Below, in pieces: positions 1-11,176 of a stretch of 64,000 nt of DNA. The notes under the pieces are model-generated. The model was not told the DNA's origin, made no database searches, and saw only the letters and a list, made by a program, of their open reading frames with translations. The stretch is from Cryptomeria japonica (lineage: Eukaryota; Streptophyta; Pinopsida; Cupressales; Cupressaceae): positions 138,760,897 through 138,824,896 of the forward strand of contig NC_081407.1 of the NCBI RefSeq assembly GCF_030272615.1, written 5' to 3'. The position numbers were made by a program, and so were the translations under genes. How positions within the stretch are numbered: the first letter of the stretch is position 1; each line of letters starts with the position of its first letter.

Positions 1-1641
1 TAAACTTATACTCTCTTCAATCATGAAGACTATTTTATTTAGATAGTCTTCTTGGCTAAATAAGAAGCTTGATTTTGACAAGTTGATGAAAAATATTTGA
101 GTTTTAATAAAAAGAGAAACCTTTTTATTATGTCATCTAATAGAGTCAACTTAGGAATGATGAATTTATGAAGAAGTCAATCAAGTCATTCATAATGTAT
201 TAAGGTTTTAATTTGAGAATTTTAAGGTTTATCATTCATAATGTGGTTTTGAGTCAATGGCATGTAGGCTCATTCCATATTTAGCCTACTAGGGCATAAG
301 ATATCTTATAATTTATACAACCAATCAACATGAAACCAAATTCATATGAAAGAGAATTGAATTGACTATTAGAATCCAAAATAAAAAAAAACTTAAGTGG
401 TTACATTAAGAGTTATAATCAATTCTTTTGATGCAACCCTGCCAACAAGGGTTTTATGACAATTTTGACAAAAACCATTAGAACTTTCTTTATAATCCAT
501 GGCTAACCTTCAAACCTATCTTGAATTAAAGATAACTCTTCATTCTACAACCTCAAATAGGTTATTAGGGGCATAAGAGAATGGAATATTGGGACAAAGA
601 GACAAAAGTCCAGTTGTTCATTAAAAACCCACAAAAGGAGGAAATAAAAATAGATGAAGAGAAGAAAAAACCAATATACTTAGCAGAGCTTCCACGTGGG
701 ACTGACAGTAGTCAACAAAAAGTTTGCAACTCCACAAAAAGTGAGAAAAATGACCAAAACCTTCCTTAATAGAGAAAGTTTTTGGGCTTTTGCAACTTTC
801 AACATATGATAATAGCAGGTGGAATGAGGAGGAACAACACCTAGACAAATTTGATTGAGGGAGATCCATTTAAAGATTTCTCAAATCTGTTATATATGAT
901 GGGATAAATAAGGCTATATGCACAAGGGGGCATTCAAGCAAAAATTCCAACTATTAGATTGAATCCCAATATACTCTACAATTGGTGCCAAATTGAACTA
1001 TGGAAGATTCAAATGCTTATCACCTTATTTGATTTTAAAAGATTTTTATGTGGATTTGACAAAACTTGGAAGTTGAAGTCTATTTTGTAACACCACTTAG
1101 ATAAATATGTGGACATCACTGCTTCTTATGTCTCGACTCTTGTATAGTAAATAGGGTTTACTTAGTTTTTAATTTTTATACAATACTTTTAGCCATTATC
1201 TAACATAATCGATAATTGGAAGACTTTTCAATAACTAGGAACTGCAACATTAGGAAAGTAAAGAAAAATAGATAAATGGGAACATACCGGTCTGCAACCA
1301 ACTTTACATGATTCAAACACACAACCTGCAAGTCCACATGAATTTATAGGCATGCGAAAATCTACAGTAATTTCGCCATCTCCAATAGTTTGATACCCTC
1401 CAAATTAGCTACTCAATCCTTCGATATCACCTGCTAGACAACCCAATTTTAAACTAGGAAAAGATAACCAGACCAGGAAAATATAATTCATATAGATGGC
1501 CTTGAAGTGATAGTATTGTTCAAGTGCAAGTTAAAACTGAATCCTTCGATATCCCTGCTAGGATTTAAAGACAACAAAACACTAGGCTATAAATATGTTG
1601 TTGTTAATTAGGAAGTCAAGAGTTAAAGGGAGAAGGACACG
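1..1641. other. Unassigned AT-rich left flank
   Basis: No coding region, RNA gene or repeat boundary can be supported here. The only ORF near 60 codons (581-769, plus) is lysine- and glutamate-rich, has no recognisable domain and overlaps a similar-sized antisense ORF. The stretch may hold upstream or intronic sequence of the gene relic that starts near 1642, but no splice or promoter signal decides this. Confidence 0.4.
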
Positions 1642-2205
1642 TTGAACCTGATTTGCAGAGGAAGAGGAAGAGGAAGAGGAAGAGGCAAAAGAAACAAAGG
1701 AATTGGCAGAGGCAGAAGAAGTCGAGAGTTAATTCAATCCGTTGCGTGCAGTTTTCAAATGAACCCACACTTTTTTTTTAATAATGCCTATGGTTGTCTG
1801 AATTCTGACTATCACGGGCTTCGTCAGAAAATGTCATCGACATTTCGACATTATCAGGCATTTAAAAAAAATAAATTAAATTTGATCATAAAATGCCTTG
1901 TCCATTGGAAACCTCCGTCAGAATTTGAGGCCAAATGTATCAGTGCAACTAGAGGTCAAAAGATTAGAACAAAATTTTGTAAACGCATGGAATTTTTCCT
2001 TGTTGAAGGGAGGTCATGTTTTTATGATGATGAGAGCATAGGCAACATTGATGTGCCCTTGAGGTACAAACATCTATGGAAACAATGGGTACCCAAGGAG
2101 CTTCCTCCAATAAACACTAATTTTTGTGTCAACGAGAGGATATATCGCATAGCACCATCGTCATTACATGGACGACATAAAGGTCTATTACGACAAAGTT
2201 ACTGA
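1642..2205 (+). pseudogene. Arg/Gly-rich ORF at the 5' end of a SET-like gene relic
   Basis: An open frame of 187 codons starts with a run of RG dipeptides (about residues 6-27). It then has a globular-looking part with conserved-style aromatic and charged residues, including a YDDESIGNIDVPLRYKHLWK block near residues 125-150. I do not recognise this part. The frame ends at 2205, but coding-like sequence continues in another frame from about 2168, so the ORF is probably truncated by a frameshift. It lies just upstream of a SET-like segment on the same strand and is best read as the N-terminal region of the same gene. It could instead be an unrelated ORF. Confidence 0.4.
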
Positions 2206-2665
2206 ATTGATGGAGTATGTGAGACCCTTTTACAGTTACAAAGATTGGATGCAGTTGGTTTGATATACACGAAGTATGCATAGGTATGCACTGTCAGAAA
2301 ATTATATACAACTAAAAGATAAGGATCAAAATAAATGAGTGGCCATGTACATTGAGGGAAGGCCAAAAGCATCAAGGAATATTGTAGGGTTTATAAACAA
2401 TACATGAACTGGGTCAACAAATTAGCAACCCAATTGCATATTTGAGGCGTGTTAGGGAAATCGTGTATTTGTATGTGTGATAAAATTAATAACTGCAGGG
2501 AAAGAGTTGCTAATCGATTACAATTTGAATCGCATAGATACAAACATAGTTACTATGGGGGTGGTATGTACTATATACCATTTTACCAAACATCCAATTA
2601 ATGACTCCAATTTACCATTTTATTATTATATTTTTTTCGTAAGTCTATTTGTTTCATTTTGGTAA
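2168..2665 (+). pseudogene. Degenerate SET-domain-like segment
   Basis: Translation from 2168 gives about 35 residues to a TGA. The same region then continues through several stops with the order typical of a SET domain: an IEGRPKASRNIVGFIN block at about 2354-2400, QPNCIFEAC at about 2430-2455, VFVCV, then AGKELLIDYNLNRI at about 2496-2540. SET proteins transfer methyl groups from S-adenosylmethionine to lysine. The RxxGFIN and ELLxDY blocks match the usual substrate and cofactor motifs, but the canonical NHSC is replaced by NNT. At least two in-frame stops and frame changes make this copy non-functional as written. The family call rests on motif order only. Confidence 0.45.
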
Positions 2666-2896
2666 TATCTTTGTATATTTAATTTTTGTCACAATGGGAC
2701 ATTGATCGTAGTGGGAAGACTTCAACCTAGAGCATAGATTGCGATGTATCTTCAGGTGCTTCTACCCGACAAGTTTACCTCGTTATAATTGTACAAATTA
2801 GATGCGAGTAAAATGTTATTATTATATTTTTTTTGTAAGTTTAGTGGGTTAATTTTGATAATGTTTTTAATATTCTTGTCGCAATCAAATGATCAG

Positions 2897-3111
2897 GGAA
2901 GGCACCATCACTAGAGGAGAGAATCCATAGGGAGGTGCAGTCACTATTATGCGGTGATGACATCGCATATTCCGAAAACCCTTTGGATATGATAAGGAAG
3001 ACCCAAAAAAAATGCAATGAAGAAATACTTCAGTTGTTATTCATAGTGCCTCAAAAATATGAGATAAGAGAAAGGGTTAAAATATTGACTGAGAGAGCAC
3101 AAAACTTGCAA
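2897..3111 (+). pseudogene. Probable internal exon of the SET-like gene relic
   Basis: The segment begins after an AG acceptor (TGATCAG) and ends at a GTAAGC donor. It encodes an open, hydrophilic helix-prone peptide of about 71 residues (GKAPSLEERIHREVQS at the start, VKILTERAQNLQ at the end). No stop codon occurs between the two splice-like signals. The next coding segment starts after another good acceptor (TTTTTACAG) 100 bases downstream, so the spacer fits a short plant intron. I do not recognise the domain. Confidence 0.4.
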
Positions 3112-3212
3112 GTAAGCTGTCATGAGATCTTTAATTATAACACAAGTTCATTCATGGTTTTATATTTTGTACTCTTTTATGTCATGAACTAAAATATGTG
3201 TTGTTTTTACAG

Positions 3213-3519
3213 GATTTTTTTGCGTCCTCATGTTACTACTGGCCATGATCAGGGTACTGCTAGCCATGCCCAAGGAGTACGAGTTGGTACAAGTGTTGAT
3301 CTTGATGTTCTTGCGCATACATCACATCATCCAACCCCATCATCCGTGCCTATATTGTCGACTGAAATGTTGGCAACACATAGCATGCAGGAATCACGTA
3401 GTGCACCCCCTAGCAGTGAACACATGCCTAAACATGCATCAGGACATGTAGCTGGGGATGCAGAGGCTACTAGTACCGGTGATGTTTTAGCAACATTTCC
3501 TGGATCTTCCTGTATTACT
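3213..3519 (+). pseudogene. Exon of the gene relic, left part, cut by element 1
   Basis: After a pyrimidine-rich acceptor at 3211-3212 the frame stays open for about 100 codons. It encodes a Ser/Thr/His/Pro-rich low-complexity linker (many HM, SS and AT pairs). The frame is interrupted exactly at 3519/3520 by the LTR of element 1. The same frame resumes at 12374 on the far side with no stop codon, and both junctions carry the 5-base duplication TTACT. The exon was therefore intact before the insertion. The low-complexity sequence gives no family assignment. Confidence 0.5.
3515..3519. repeat. Target-site duplication of element 1 (left copy)
   Basis: TTACT directly precedes the first TG of the LTR at 3520. 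An identical TTACT at 12369-12373 directly follows the last CA of the other LTR. A perfect 5-base duplication is the expected footprint of copia or gypsy integrase. Confidence 0.9.
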
Positions 3520-4714
3520 TGATGAATACTAAGAGGGGGGGGGTGAATTAGTATACCAAATAATACTGAACTTAAACACTTAAATAGTTTAGCAGTAAAC
3601 TGGAATAACAATTTTACTAAGAAACCGGTTAACACAAATGCAAACCAAACAACAAATAAGGCATTCACCCACAGAAGTACAATCACCATAACACAAGAGG
3701 TTTTGACGTGGAAACCCAAATGGGAAAAATCACAGTGAGATGAAACTCACAAGTAACTATCTGCAGAATAGTAACCAGACCAGTTAAGGTCATACAATGT
3801 TCTTCACCAAAACAGATCCTGTTAGGAATCTCAATCTCTGTTAGGAGACAAGTCTGATTAAAGACTACCTTGTGAGAGGATTTTAGATCCACATATGTGA
3901 ACCACCTTGTTAGAGGATTTACAAAGGTTTTTCTGGGCCTACCCGATTAAGGGTTTCAGACTTGTCGAAGATGTGAGTAATCAACAAGTGAATGATCTAG
4001 CAAATAGCACAGTCTGCTTGTTTAGATCCATGATAGCTCATTACTAATGTATTTCAACATTACGTCAGTCTTCAGTAAATCCACACTCTATTACAACACA
4101 CAGACTTGATCTTCTCTCCTAAGATCGCACATTCAAAAACTCATCAACCACCAAAAAATCCTAATAGCTACCACTTCTAAAACCCTAGACATGATGTCCT
4201 TAAAAAGGGAATCTGATTTCATGTCAGTCCAATAGGATTACATTGTAAGTTCCTAGGTTCATTGTATCTAGACACATTTGATAACATGACACAAAATCAC
4301 CATCAAAGTGTCCGTGGATGGTAACTCATCAAAAAAATACTGGTTGGTAACTCATCACAGAGTATTACCGGTTCATACAACTTTACCAATTACCGATTGG
4401 TAACTCATCACAGAGTAATACTGGTTCATACAACTTTACCGATTACTGGTTGTCAAAAATGAAGACTGGGAAAATGATAACTGCCACTTCAGTTCCTTTG
4501 TACCGCTTGAGATCCTCGAACCGCTTGAGGTCTTCATACTGCTTGGGATCAGTAGACACTTTCTGCAAAACCTGATAGCCTAAAGGCTATAATACATAAT
4601 ATCGGTTTGGAACAAAATACCGGTTGAGCATAAATCATACATACAAAAAGTGTTCCCAAAGAAAGTGTGTGTCCATCAATGACAATCACAACATAATCAT
4701 AAAAAATGCCAACA
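3520..4714 (-). repeat. Element 1 LTR (3' LTR in element orientation)
   Basis: A 1,195-base direct copy of 11177-12368. On the plus strand it runs from TGATGAATACTAAGAG to ATGCCAACA, so it has canonical TG and CA ends. A run of nine G residues near 3534 is shorter in the partner copy, as expected for slippage. The adjoining internal base starts the polypurine tract, which fixes this copy as the 3' LTR of a minus-strand element. Confidence 0.9.
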
Positions 4715-4726
4715 ATCTCCCCCTTT
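4715..4726 (-). promoter_or_regulatory. Element 1 polypurine tract
   Basis: On the minus strand this reads AAAGGGGGAGAT and abuts the LTR start TGTTGG. This is the normal primer site for plus-strand DNA synthesis. The same tract, with the same upstream sequence, precedes the 3' LTR of element 3 at 57314-57325. Confidence 0.85.
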
Positions 4727-4992
4727 GGCATTGATGGCAACACTTAGGAAATTTTTTGGCATCTAAGTGTTTTACAACAAAAATATGCCATAATCAAAAT
4801 TACTCCCCCTAAGCATATACACTACCTTTTTTGCAGAAAATACAATGTATACTACTCCCTTATAGAGATAAACATGAAAGTATACATAACATGCATCAAA
4901 ATTTTAAATACAGAATACTAATCCCTCTTTGCCAACAATGACAAAGTACAAGTGAATAACCCTTGTTTCATTATCATTAAAATAATAAGTGT

Positions 4993-7900
4993 TTACGACA
5001 ATAAAGAGTGAAACTTGTCAAAAACTGATTTAAAGTCTTCCATAAATGTCTTCATGGAGACAGACCATGATTCAAGCAATGAGGTAGCAAACTCACTCTC
5101 CATTTGCATTTGGGATACCTGTTCCTCCATGGTGTCCAAGGTACTCATTTCTTGTGTAATCGTTAAGGAATCTAGATTGAGGTAGCATTTATGAAGTATT
5201 TGCAGTCTTGGTAGTAGAACCAGTTGTAGTTCTTGCAAATCCTTGGTTTGATTGTTGATCTCCAACTCAATTCTTGCAGCCTGAAGTTGAAACCGATGAA
5301 CGGTTTTCCCATAAGCGGTAAAGGAATCATAAGGCATCTTGAAGGTGCTTATGAATATTTGCAAATTAGTTTGCAGTTTGTCTTTCTGAGCAAGCACATC
5401 ATCACATAATAGATGGGGTTGACATATCTTGCTGAGTAGTAGATTCCCCTCATCCAGAACATCTTTAATGTCCTTCTATGCCTTCTGCAGATCGGACCGG
5501 AGCTCATTTAACTTTTTCACCAAGGTAGTGTTCAAAGCCTTTTGATGCTTCTTTTTTGCATTGGCTTCAGAAACATCTTCCAGACATTGCACTTGGTCCT
5601 CTACAATCATGCATAAGAGCTTCAATTGAGCTAGAGAGGAATCGGTACTTGGGAGATTGGTACCAAGAATCAAACTGGTGAGAGTTTCCACCGCAGTTTG
5701 AATCACATCTTCCTCCTTTATCCTCCTTAGTGCATCCAATCTCTCTTGAGAAAGCTTAATGCTTTGTAGTAGCTCCGTTTCATTTGCAGACTGGAGGTCA
5801 ATGGGACTGGTGATGTCAACCGGTTTGGCTTTACCACCGGTTGCCTTTGGGGTCTCTGTATGTACACTCTTTGCCGCTTCCTCCTTTTCCTTGGCTTTTT
5901 GCTTATCTTCTTCTGCCTTCTTTTTCTCCTCAACTTCTTTCTTTCTTTTCTCTTCTTCCTTCTTCCTTTCTTCTTCTTTCCACTTCTCTTCTTCTTTCCT
6001 TTCTTCTTCCTTCTTCTTCTCATCTTTTTTCCTCTCTTCTTCCTTCTTCTTCTTCTCCGCTTCCTGTTTCTTCTCTTCTTCCTTCCTCTTCTCCTCCGCT
6101 TCCTGTTTCTTCTCTTCTTCCTTCCTCTTCTTCTCCGCTTCCTATTTCTTCTCTTCTTCCTATTTCTTCTCTTCTTCCTTTCTCTTCTCCTCTTCCTTTT
6201 TCTCTTGTCTTGCCATTTCTGATGGTGTATCAGGGGTAACATCTTCACCATTCAAGGCATCAACATCAATGGGGTCCATTTGCTCAGTGACTTGTTCTCC
6301 CTCACTGTTATATACTTCATCTAGTTTTGCAATTTCCGGTTCTTGTTCAACCTTCTTGTTGGCTTTAGACACCTGATGCAACTTCAGAGTAACTTGAGTA
6401 TGAGAGTGGGTATCTTTTACCACCTCAGGGACTTTCCCTTCTAGCAACAAGAGTCTCCTTCTTCGCATAAAGAAGAGGCCCTTTATATTTTTTCATAACT
6501 TCATAGAGTTCAGAATTGGACACATCAGGAAAATATTGTGCAAATATTTCCTCTCTTATTTCTTGTTCTTTTTCTATGGCAATGTGCCATTTGTTGTCCA
6601 AAGAATTATATAAAGGATCCGGTGTCACAGATTTAATTTCTAATGGCGACCAATCATTAACACATAAATATTGAATGACTTCCTATTCTACTTCCTCTTT
6701 CTCATTATCATTGAAATCATCAAAATGGTCTGCCAAATCACTCAACACTTTTCTCCTAATGTTCTTAATAGTTCTTTGAGAATGTGTCAATGGTTTGTAA
6801 GAGGAGATATCAATATTTACCGGTGCTGATGATGACAGTTCATTGTTGGTTGTCTTTGTCTTCTTTCTTGTTTGCCTAGTCTTCTTAGGCTTTTCTTCAG
6901 ATTCTGTATCTTTTGAGTCTGGTGTGTTGCCCTTTATCTTCTGCTTTCTCTCAAAGACTTTGGCGGGTGCAACTTCTAGTTTCTTCTTTTCCGGTGACCA
7001 CTTGGTCACTTTAGGACTCACTGAAGTAACCAGTGCCGATACAGATGGCACTGCCTTTCCTTTCTTCATAGAGGGCTCTTCAACCGGTGTAACCCTTTCC
7101 AGATAGGTGCCGGTTCTTTTCTTCTTAGGATCAAGCGGTGAGGCAAGTAGGGTGGAAGCATACTCGTCTAGCATATCATACATCACCTCATAACCCATAG
7201 CCTCCACTTCTTCCTTTCTAGGCTCAACAACCTCCATAATGTATTCATCTACTTGGATGATAAAGCAGATGTCCTCTTTATATTTCTTAACAATATCACT
7301 AGATATTCTCACCCTTTGGCTCATCTTGCATCTAAACTCATCAAAGTATTTGTTCAGGACTTTAGGGGAACCGGTTCCAACCGCTTGAAGACTTTCCCTG
7401 ATTTTCTTTGTAACCGGTTGGTTAGCAGACCACTGAATATCACCAACTCTTGGAAAGTAGCCTTGGAAGTAGAAGAACAATCTGACCAATAGTTATCCGA
7501 ATTTGAATCTCAAGGCATTGTCCTGTTTGATTGACTTCTAGTTCACGAGTAGTTGCCTTTGTATATAGGTGCATAAATCAAACGAGGCGTCTTCCATGAT
7601 CATCCTGTAGCTAGCATTTACTGCTGCAGCAGAGACAAAGTTAATTTTTCTAGTATGGAATGTCCGGTAACCTATCACCATGCATGCATGCTTGACCAGA
7701 TCATCCTTGATGGTATTGATGATCATTCCCTGTTGGTCACTCATAGAACTGGTGAGCTTGGTCATTTCGGTCTTGCTGATCTTCCTTAGGGCTGACACTT
7801 CTCCAACGTTACAAAAACTGGTGACGACATGAATCGCTTCTGGTGTGATGTCATGTGTCCACTCTAAGTACATTTTTTCATCATGCACTCTGCTTAGAAT

Positions 7901-8200
7901 GATGCGGATGTGATCATTTGTGAATTCTTCAAGGAAATAGATCGCATTGTGAAGCTTCTTCTTTGCTAAGATGCTGAATTCTGGTTTGATCTTCTTGTCC
8001 TTTCTGCAGAACAAACTCCACTGAGAATGGATCACTAGAGATCCTAGGTCTTCAATTTTAAAGTCAATGTAATCTGAAATACCTTCCTCTACTATAACAC
8101 TAGCGGGTATTTGGGATAGGGCATTATATTTTGCCTTCCATTGTATGAAATCAATTGAATCAATGGGTGCACTAGAACTAGAGTGCGATGCTGAAGCCAT
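4993..8200 (-). pseudogene. Unknown long ORF of element 1 (about 1,070 codons, broken by stops)
   Basis: From ATG at 8200 to a stop at 4993 one frame dominates. The open blocks 8200-7538, 7489-6683 and 6628-6446 share one frame, broken by TAG or TAA codons. After a single frameshift near 6445, the blocks 6445-6160, then 5739-5476 and 5397-4993, share the next. Several stops are TAG where sister repeats read CAG. The N-terminal 230 residues look globular (ending with YRMIMEDASFDLCTYIQRQL). Residues about 330-520 are Lys/Pro/Ser-rich. About 110 residues near 6215-5880 are an almost pure Glu/Lys/Arg helix, followed by coiled-coil sequence to the end. No catalytic motif is seen. It is sense to the element, so it is either an extra element ORF or a captured host gene. 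I cannot name a family. Confidence 0.6.
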
Positions 8201-8641
8201 GATAAACAGAGAAACTCGAAAAATACCTTCGAAAGTCGAGATTTAGGGCTTGCAGATTTCGCTTCGCCACTCACTACTTTAGTTGCTGGGTTACCGCTTT
8301 GAGTTCTACACTTGACCGATTGATGTTATCTTCAGATTCTTCTTCAGGGTTTTGAAATCTCTCCGAATTGCAAGACAAATCACCTTTTGTCACTCTGCAC
8401 TTGAAAACTTTTTCACTTGAAAACTGATAAGTGAAAATGACTTGAAAATCCCTTTTAAATGAATTCTTCACCTACCATAATAAATGCTCCACTATTAGGG
8501 CGTAAACCCTAATTTGCCTTTTACCGCTTCTGGTCTTCTGCCAATTGATAGGTATCACTTACCGGTTAAGGTCTTTTATCGGTGTAAATCGGGGGTTTGA
8601 AACATTTTACCGATTTGTTTTCCCCTAAGCTTTCCTGTAGC

Positions 8642-8890
8642 TTAGTTTGCTAGTTTAGAGATTTCCACACTAGGTGCAGAAACCGGTTCTTCTTGAGACA
8701 CTTCTTCTGGCTTCTTCTTCCAAGTTTTCTTCATATCCACTTGAACGGTTTCAACATCAATATTTCCTTCCGAAGTGATCGGTATATCATCCGATATATT
8801 CTTTCTCATCTTGCAGAGTCTCGCTGTATGACCCGGTTTGTTGCAATGATAGCAAACCATTCCAGGTGCTCTCCACGGTCCATTATTCAT
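8642..8890 (-). pseudogene. Element 1 gag, C-terminal part with an intact zinc knuckle
   Basis: An 82-codon open block with a complete CX2CX4HX4C knuckle (CYHCNKPGHTARLC, 8854-8813). An acidic tail ends at a TAG at 8642. It is the downstream remainder of the gag region that begins at 11126. The solo LTR at 8904-10103 separates it from the upstream knuckles. Retroelement Gag knuckles bind the RNA genome during packaging. This is the only one of the four knuckles here that keeps all four metal ligands. Confidence 0.6.
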
Positions 8891-8903
8891 TTTCCATTCA
8901 TCC

Positions 8904-10103
8904 TGTTATTACTTATCAAATTGCCATTAATTTTATATCTAAAGTCATTCTATATACTCTAGTCGGTTACTACTACCGAAATATTTAGTCGGTATGAACA
9001 GTCTAGTCAGTTACAGAAGGAAAACAATCACAAACCCCAGTATACACCGAGCTGTCTACCGAGTGTTATTTCATGTCTACCGAGCAGTAAAGATAATCCA
9101 CCCAGTTGATATACACCAAGTGAAACGTGTTACCAGATTCATTGAACCTGAACACACATATGAAAACGTGTTACGAGATCGAGGCACATAGAACTGTCAT
9201 CGCATTGGAAATTGCACATATAGATTTTGTATAATTTTGAGGTCATCTAACCAATGAAATATTTTGCATGGTTATTCATTCGAGAAATCATGTTTATAAG
9301 ATCGAAGCAATGAATCAGATCACCGACATAAGAAATCTATTTATACAACATGAATTTAGGGTTAGAGATATATGTGAATGAGAGAAATGTGTGTGCATAT
9401 GTGTATGAAGCAAGACTTATGTGATACATGAGAAATCACAGAGTATTATGACTATTACAGAGACATAGAGGTCACCGAGAAGGTTTTTAGAGTATAGTCA
9501 AAGAACAGAGTAAACAGAAGGGTTTACCGAGTTACTTTATGAGTTACCGAGGTATGCTATAGGAAAGGTAATCTTATTTTGAGCACATAGAATCTGCTAC
9601 AGCATTTCAGATGTAAAGTTGCAGATATTTGTAAAGTCTTATTGTAATATTTTGAATTTGTAAGAGAAACCTTTAATAGGGTAAAGACTCTAATCAAGTC
9701 TATAAATTGTAAAGCCTCTAACCAGGTGCAACATTTATATAAAGTGTTGTAAAATCCTTTAGCAAGGTAGATCTAATAGATCTTGTTACTCCTAACAGGG
9801 TAAGCTATCATAAATAGCTAAATATGTAGCTCTAACTGAGCACTCTTTATTATTGCAGTAGTGAAGTTGTGGGTGCCTTCCCCACCGCAGTTTTTCTCTC
9901 TAACCAAGAGTTTATGTGTAACCAAAATATATGTGTTATGGAGTGAATCATGTATGATTGTTACTTATTTGTTTTAGCTTTATGTTATGTTACAACAGTT
10001 TTTGGTTTATGCATAATAGTAAAGATATTGTTGATAAAAGGATTTGAAGTACTGATTCACCCCTCCCCTCTCAGTACATTAGCTTTCCATATTGGGCCTA
10101 ACA
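8904..10103 (+). mobile_element. Solo LTR nested in element 1 gag
   Basis: 1,200 bases start TGTTATTACT and end GGCCTAACA, with CATCC before and CTTCC after (four of five matching as a duplication). Near the 3' end it has a C-rich tract (GATTCACCCCTCCCCTCTC) like the LTRs of elements 1 and 3. It shares stretches with the minus-strand LTR at 47253-48746, including a TCAGATGTAAAGTTGCAG block. No primer site follows and no internal region is present, so it is a solo LTR left by recombination. The ORF at 9950-10219 inside it is not a gene. Confidence 0.65.
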
Positions 10104-11126
10104 CTTCCTTCTGCATGTTGCAGCAGTGTGACCACTACCATGATAAATCAAACAGGTTACTCTCCATCCGGTTGCTGCTTGATAGCCACCGCTTCCTAAA
10201 TAATGATTATAGGTATTAAACCGGTTAGGATTCTGGTTCCTAGAGGGTTCAGAAAAAACTCCTTGACTCCTTTGAGGATACCTTCCAGTGTTGTGCATGA
10301 CAGACCTGCATTAAAATTCTCTATGCCCAAACTTTTTGCATGCATAACAATTTCCATTGAATCTATTAGATCTAGGCTTATTGTTTAGAAAGTAAGGAAA
10401 GTTATTGTAAGCCTTGTTTCTAAATACATTAGCAGTATGTCCTTCCTTGAGACAATTAAAGCAAACAGGTTTGAACTTTTTCTTACCTTTATCCTTGGGT
10501 GACGGTTTCTTCTTTGATGCTCCATCTTTTTCTCTAGAGGTCTCACCTTCCTCATAACCATAAAAACCAAGTCCAGTGGTATTCTTCACTAGTTTTGCTG
10601 ATTCAAGCTTTTGTTCTAGCTTAACAGTGCTCTTATTGAATTTGGCAAGTATTTCCTTTGACTCAGTGAGTTCTTTGGTAATAGTAGCATTGGATTCCTT
10701 CAAGGTTGCATTCTTAGAAATAGCCATGTTTAGTTCACCTTGTATTTCCTCTTTTTCCACTTTACTCTCTTGGAGATGAGCAGTAAGTGCACTGATTTCT
10801 TGCTTTAGCTTAGAGATCTCATGATCTTTGTCTTTTACCAGATCTTCAGCTTTTCTCCGGTTCTCGAGCTCTTGACACATCCTGATAGTCAGTCCTTCAA
10901 GTTCCCTTCTTAGGTTAGCATTAGACTCATTCAGTTTTTCAACTTCTTCAACTAGGGCTTCCATGTCCGCTTCATCAGAGGAACTATTTTCAGTTAGCTC
11001 CATCAGTTTCTCAGCATGCTCTCTCCTTTTTTCCAGAGAGGCCTTATACTTGACTTTGAGTTCATCATAGGCTTTCTCAGTCTGAGTGAGCCGATGAGTA
11101 AGTTCCCTCACAGTGTATTCTCCCAT
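10104..11126 (-). pseudogene. Element 1 gag, coiled-coil and degenerate zinc-knuckle part
   Basis: The frame starts at ATG 11126, 36 bases inside the primer site; the longer open frame upstream is only LTR read-through. Residues 1 to about 190 are heptad-rich coiled coil. A basic GAG-like linker (KKKPSPKDKGKKKFKP) follows, then three knuckles. The first (CFNCLKEGHTANVF, about 10472-10432) has lost its last Cys to Phe. The second (CYACKKFGH, about 10352-10320) runs into a stop at 10311. The third (near 10160-10117) has Tyr for its second Cys. The N-terminal UBN2-type domain normal for copia gag is missing, not merely mutated, because the coiled coil starts immediately after the leader. Confidence 0.65.
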
Positions 11127-11161
11127 ATCTCTTTTCAAGTAGTTAAACTTATAGAAAGGTT

Positions 11162-11174
11162 GGCTCTGATACCA
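11162..11174 (-). promoter_or_regulatory. Element 1 primer-binding site
   Basis: On the minus strand this reads TGGTATCAGAGCC, complementary to the 3' end of plant initiator methionine tRNA. It starts two bases inside the LTR (an AT spacer). It fixes the element's orientation as minus. Confidence 0.9.
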
Positions 11175-11176
11175 AT

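Noticed and set aside
5727-6251. Minus-strand Arg/Lys-rich ORF of 174 codons
   Set aside because: It is the out-of-phase reading of the same Glu/Lys repeat. The frame shared with 6445-6160 and 5739-4993 is the coding one.
5759-6376. Plus-strand ORFs of Ser/Phe/Leu repeats (for example 205 codons)
   Set aside because: They are the antisense of the Glu/Lys/Arg-rich part of the element 1 long ORF; CTTCTTCC repeats leave all frames free of stops.
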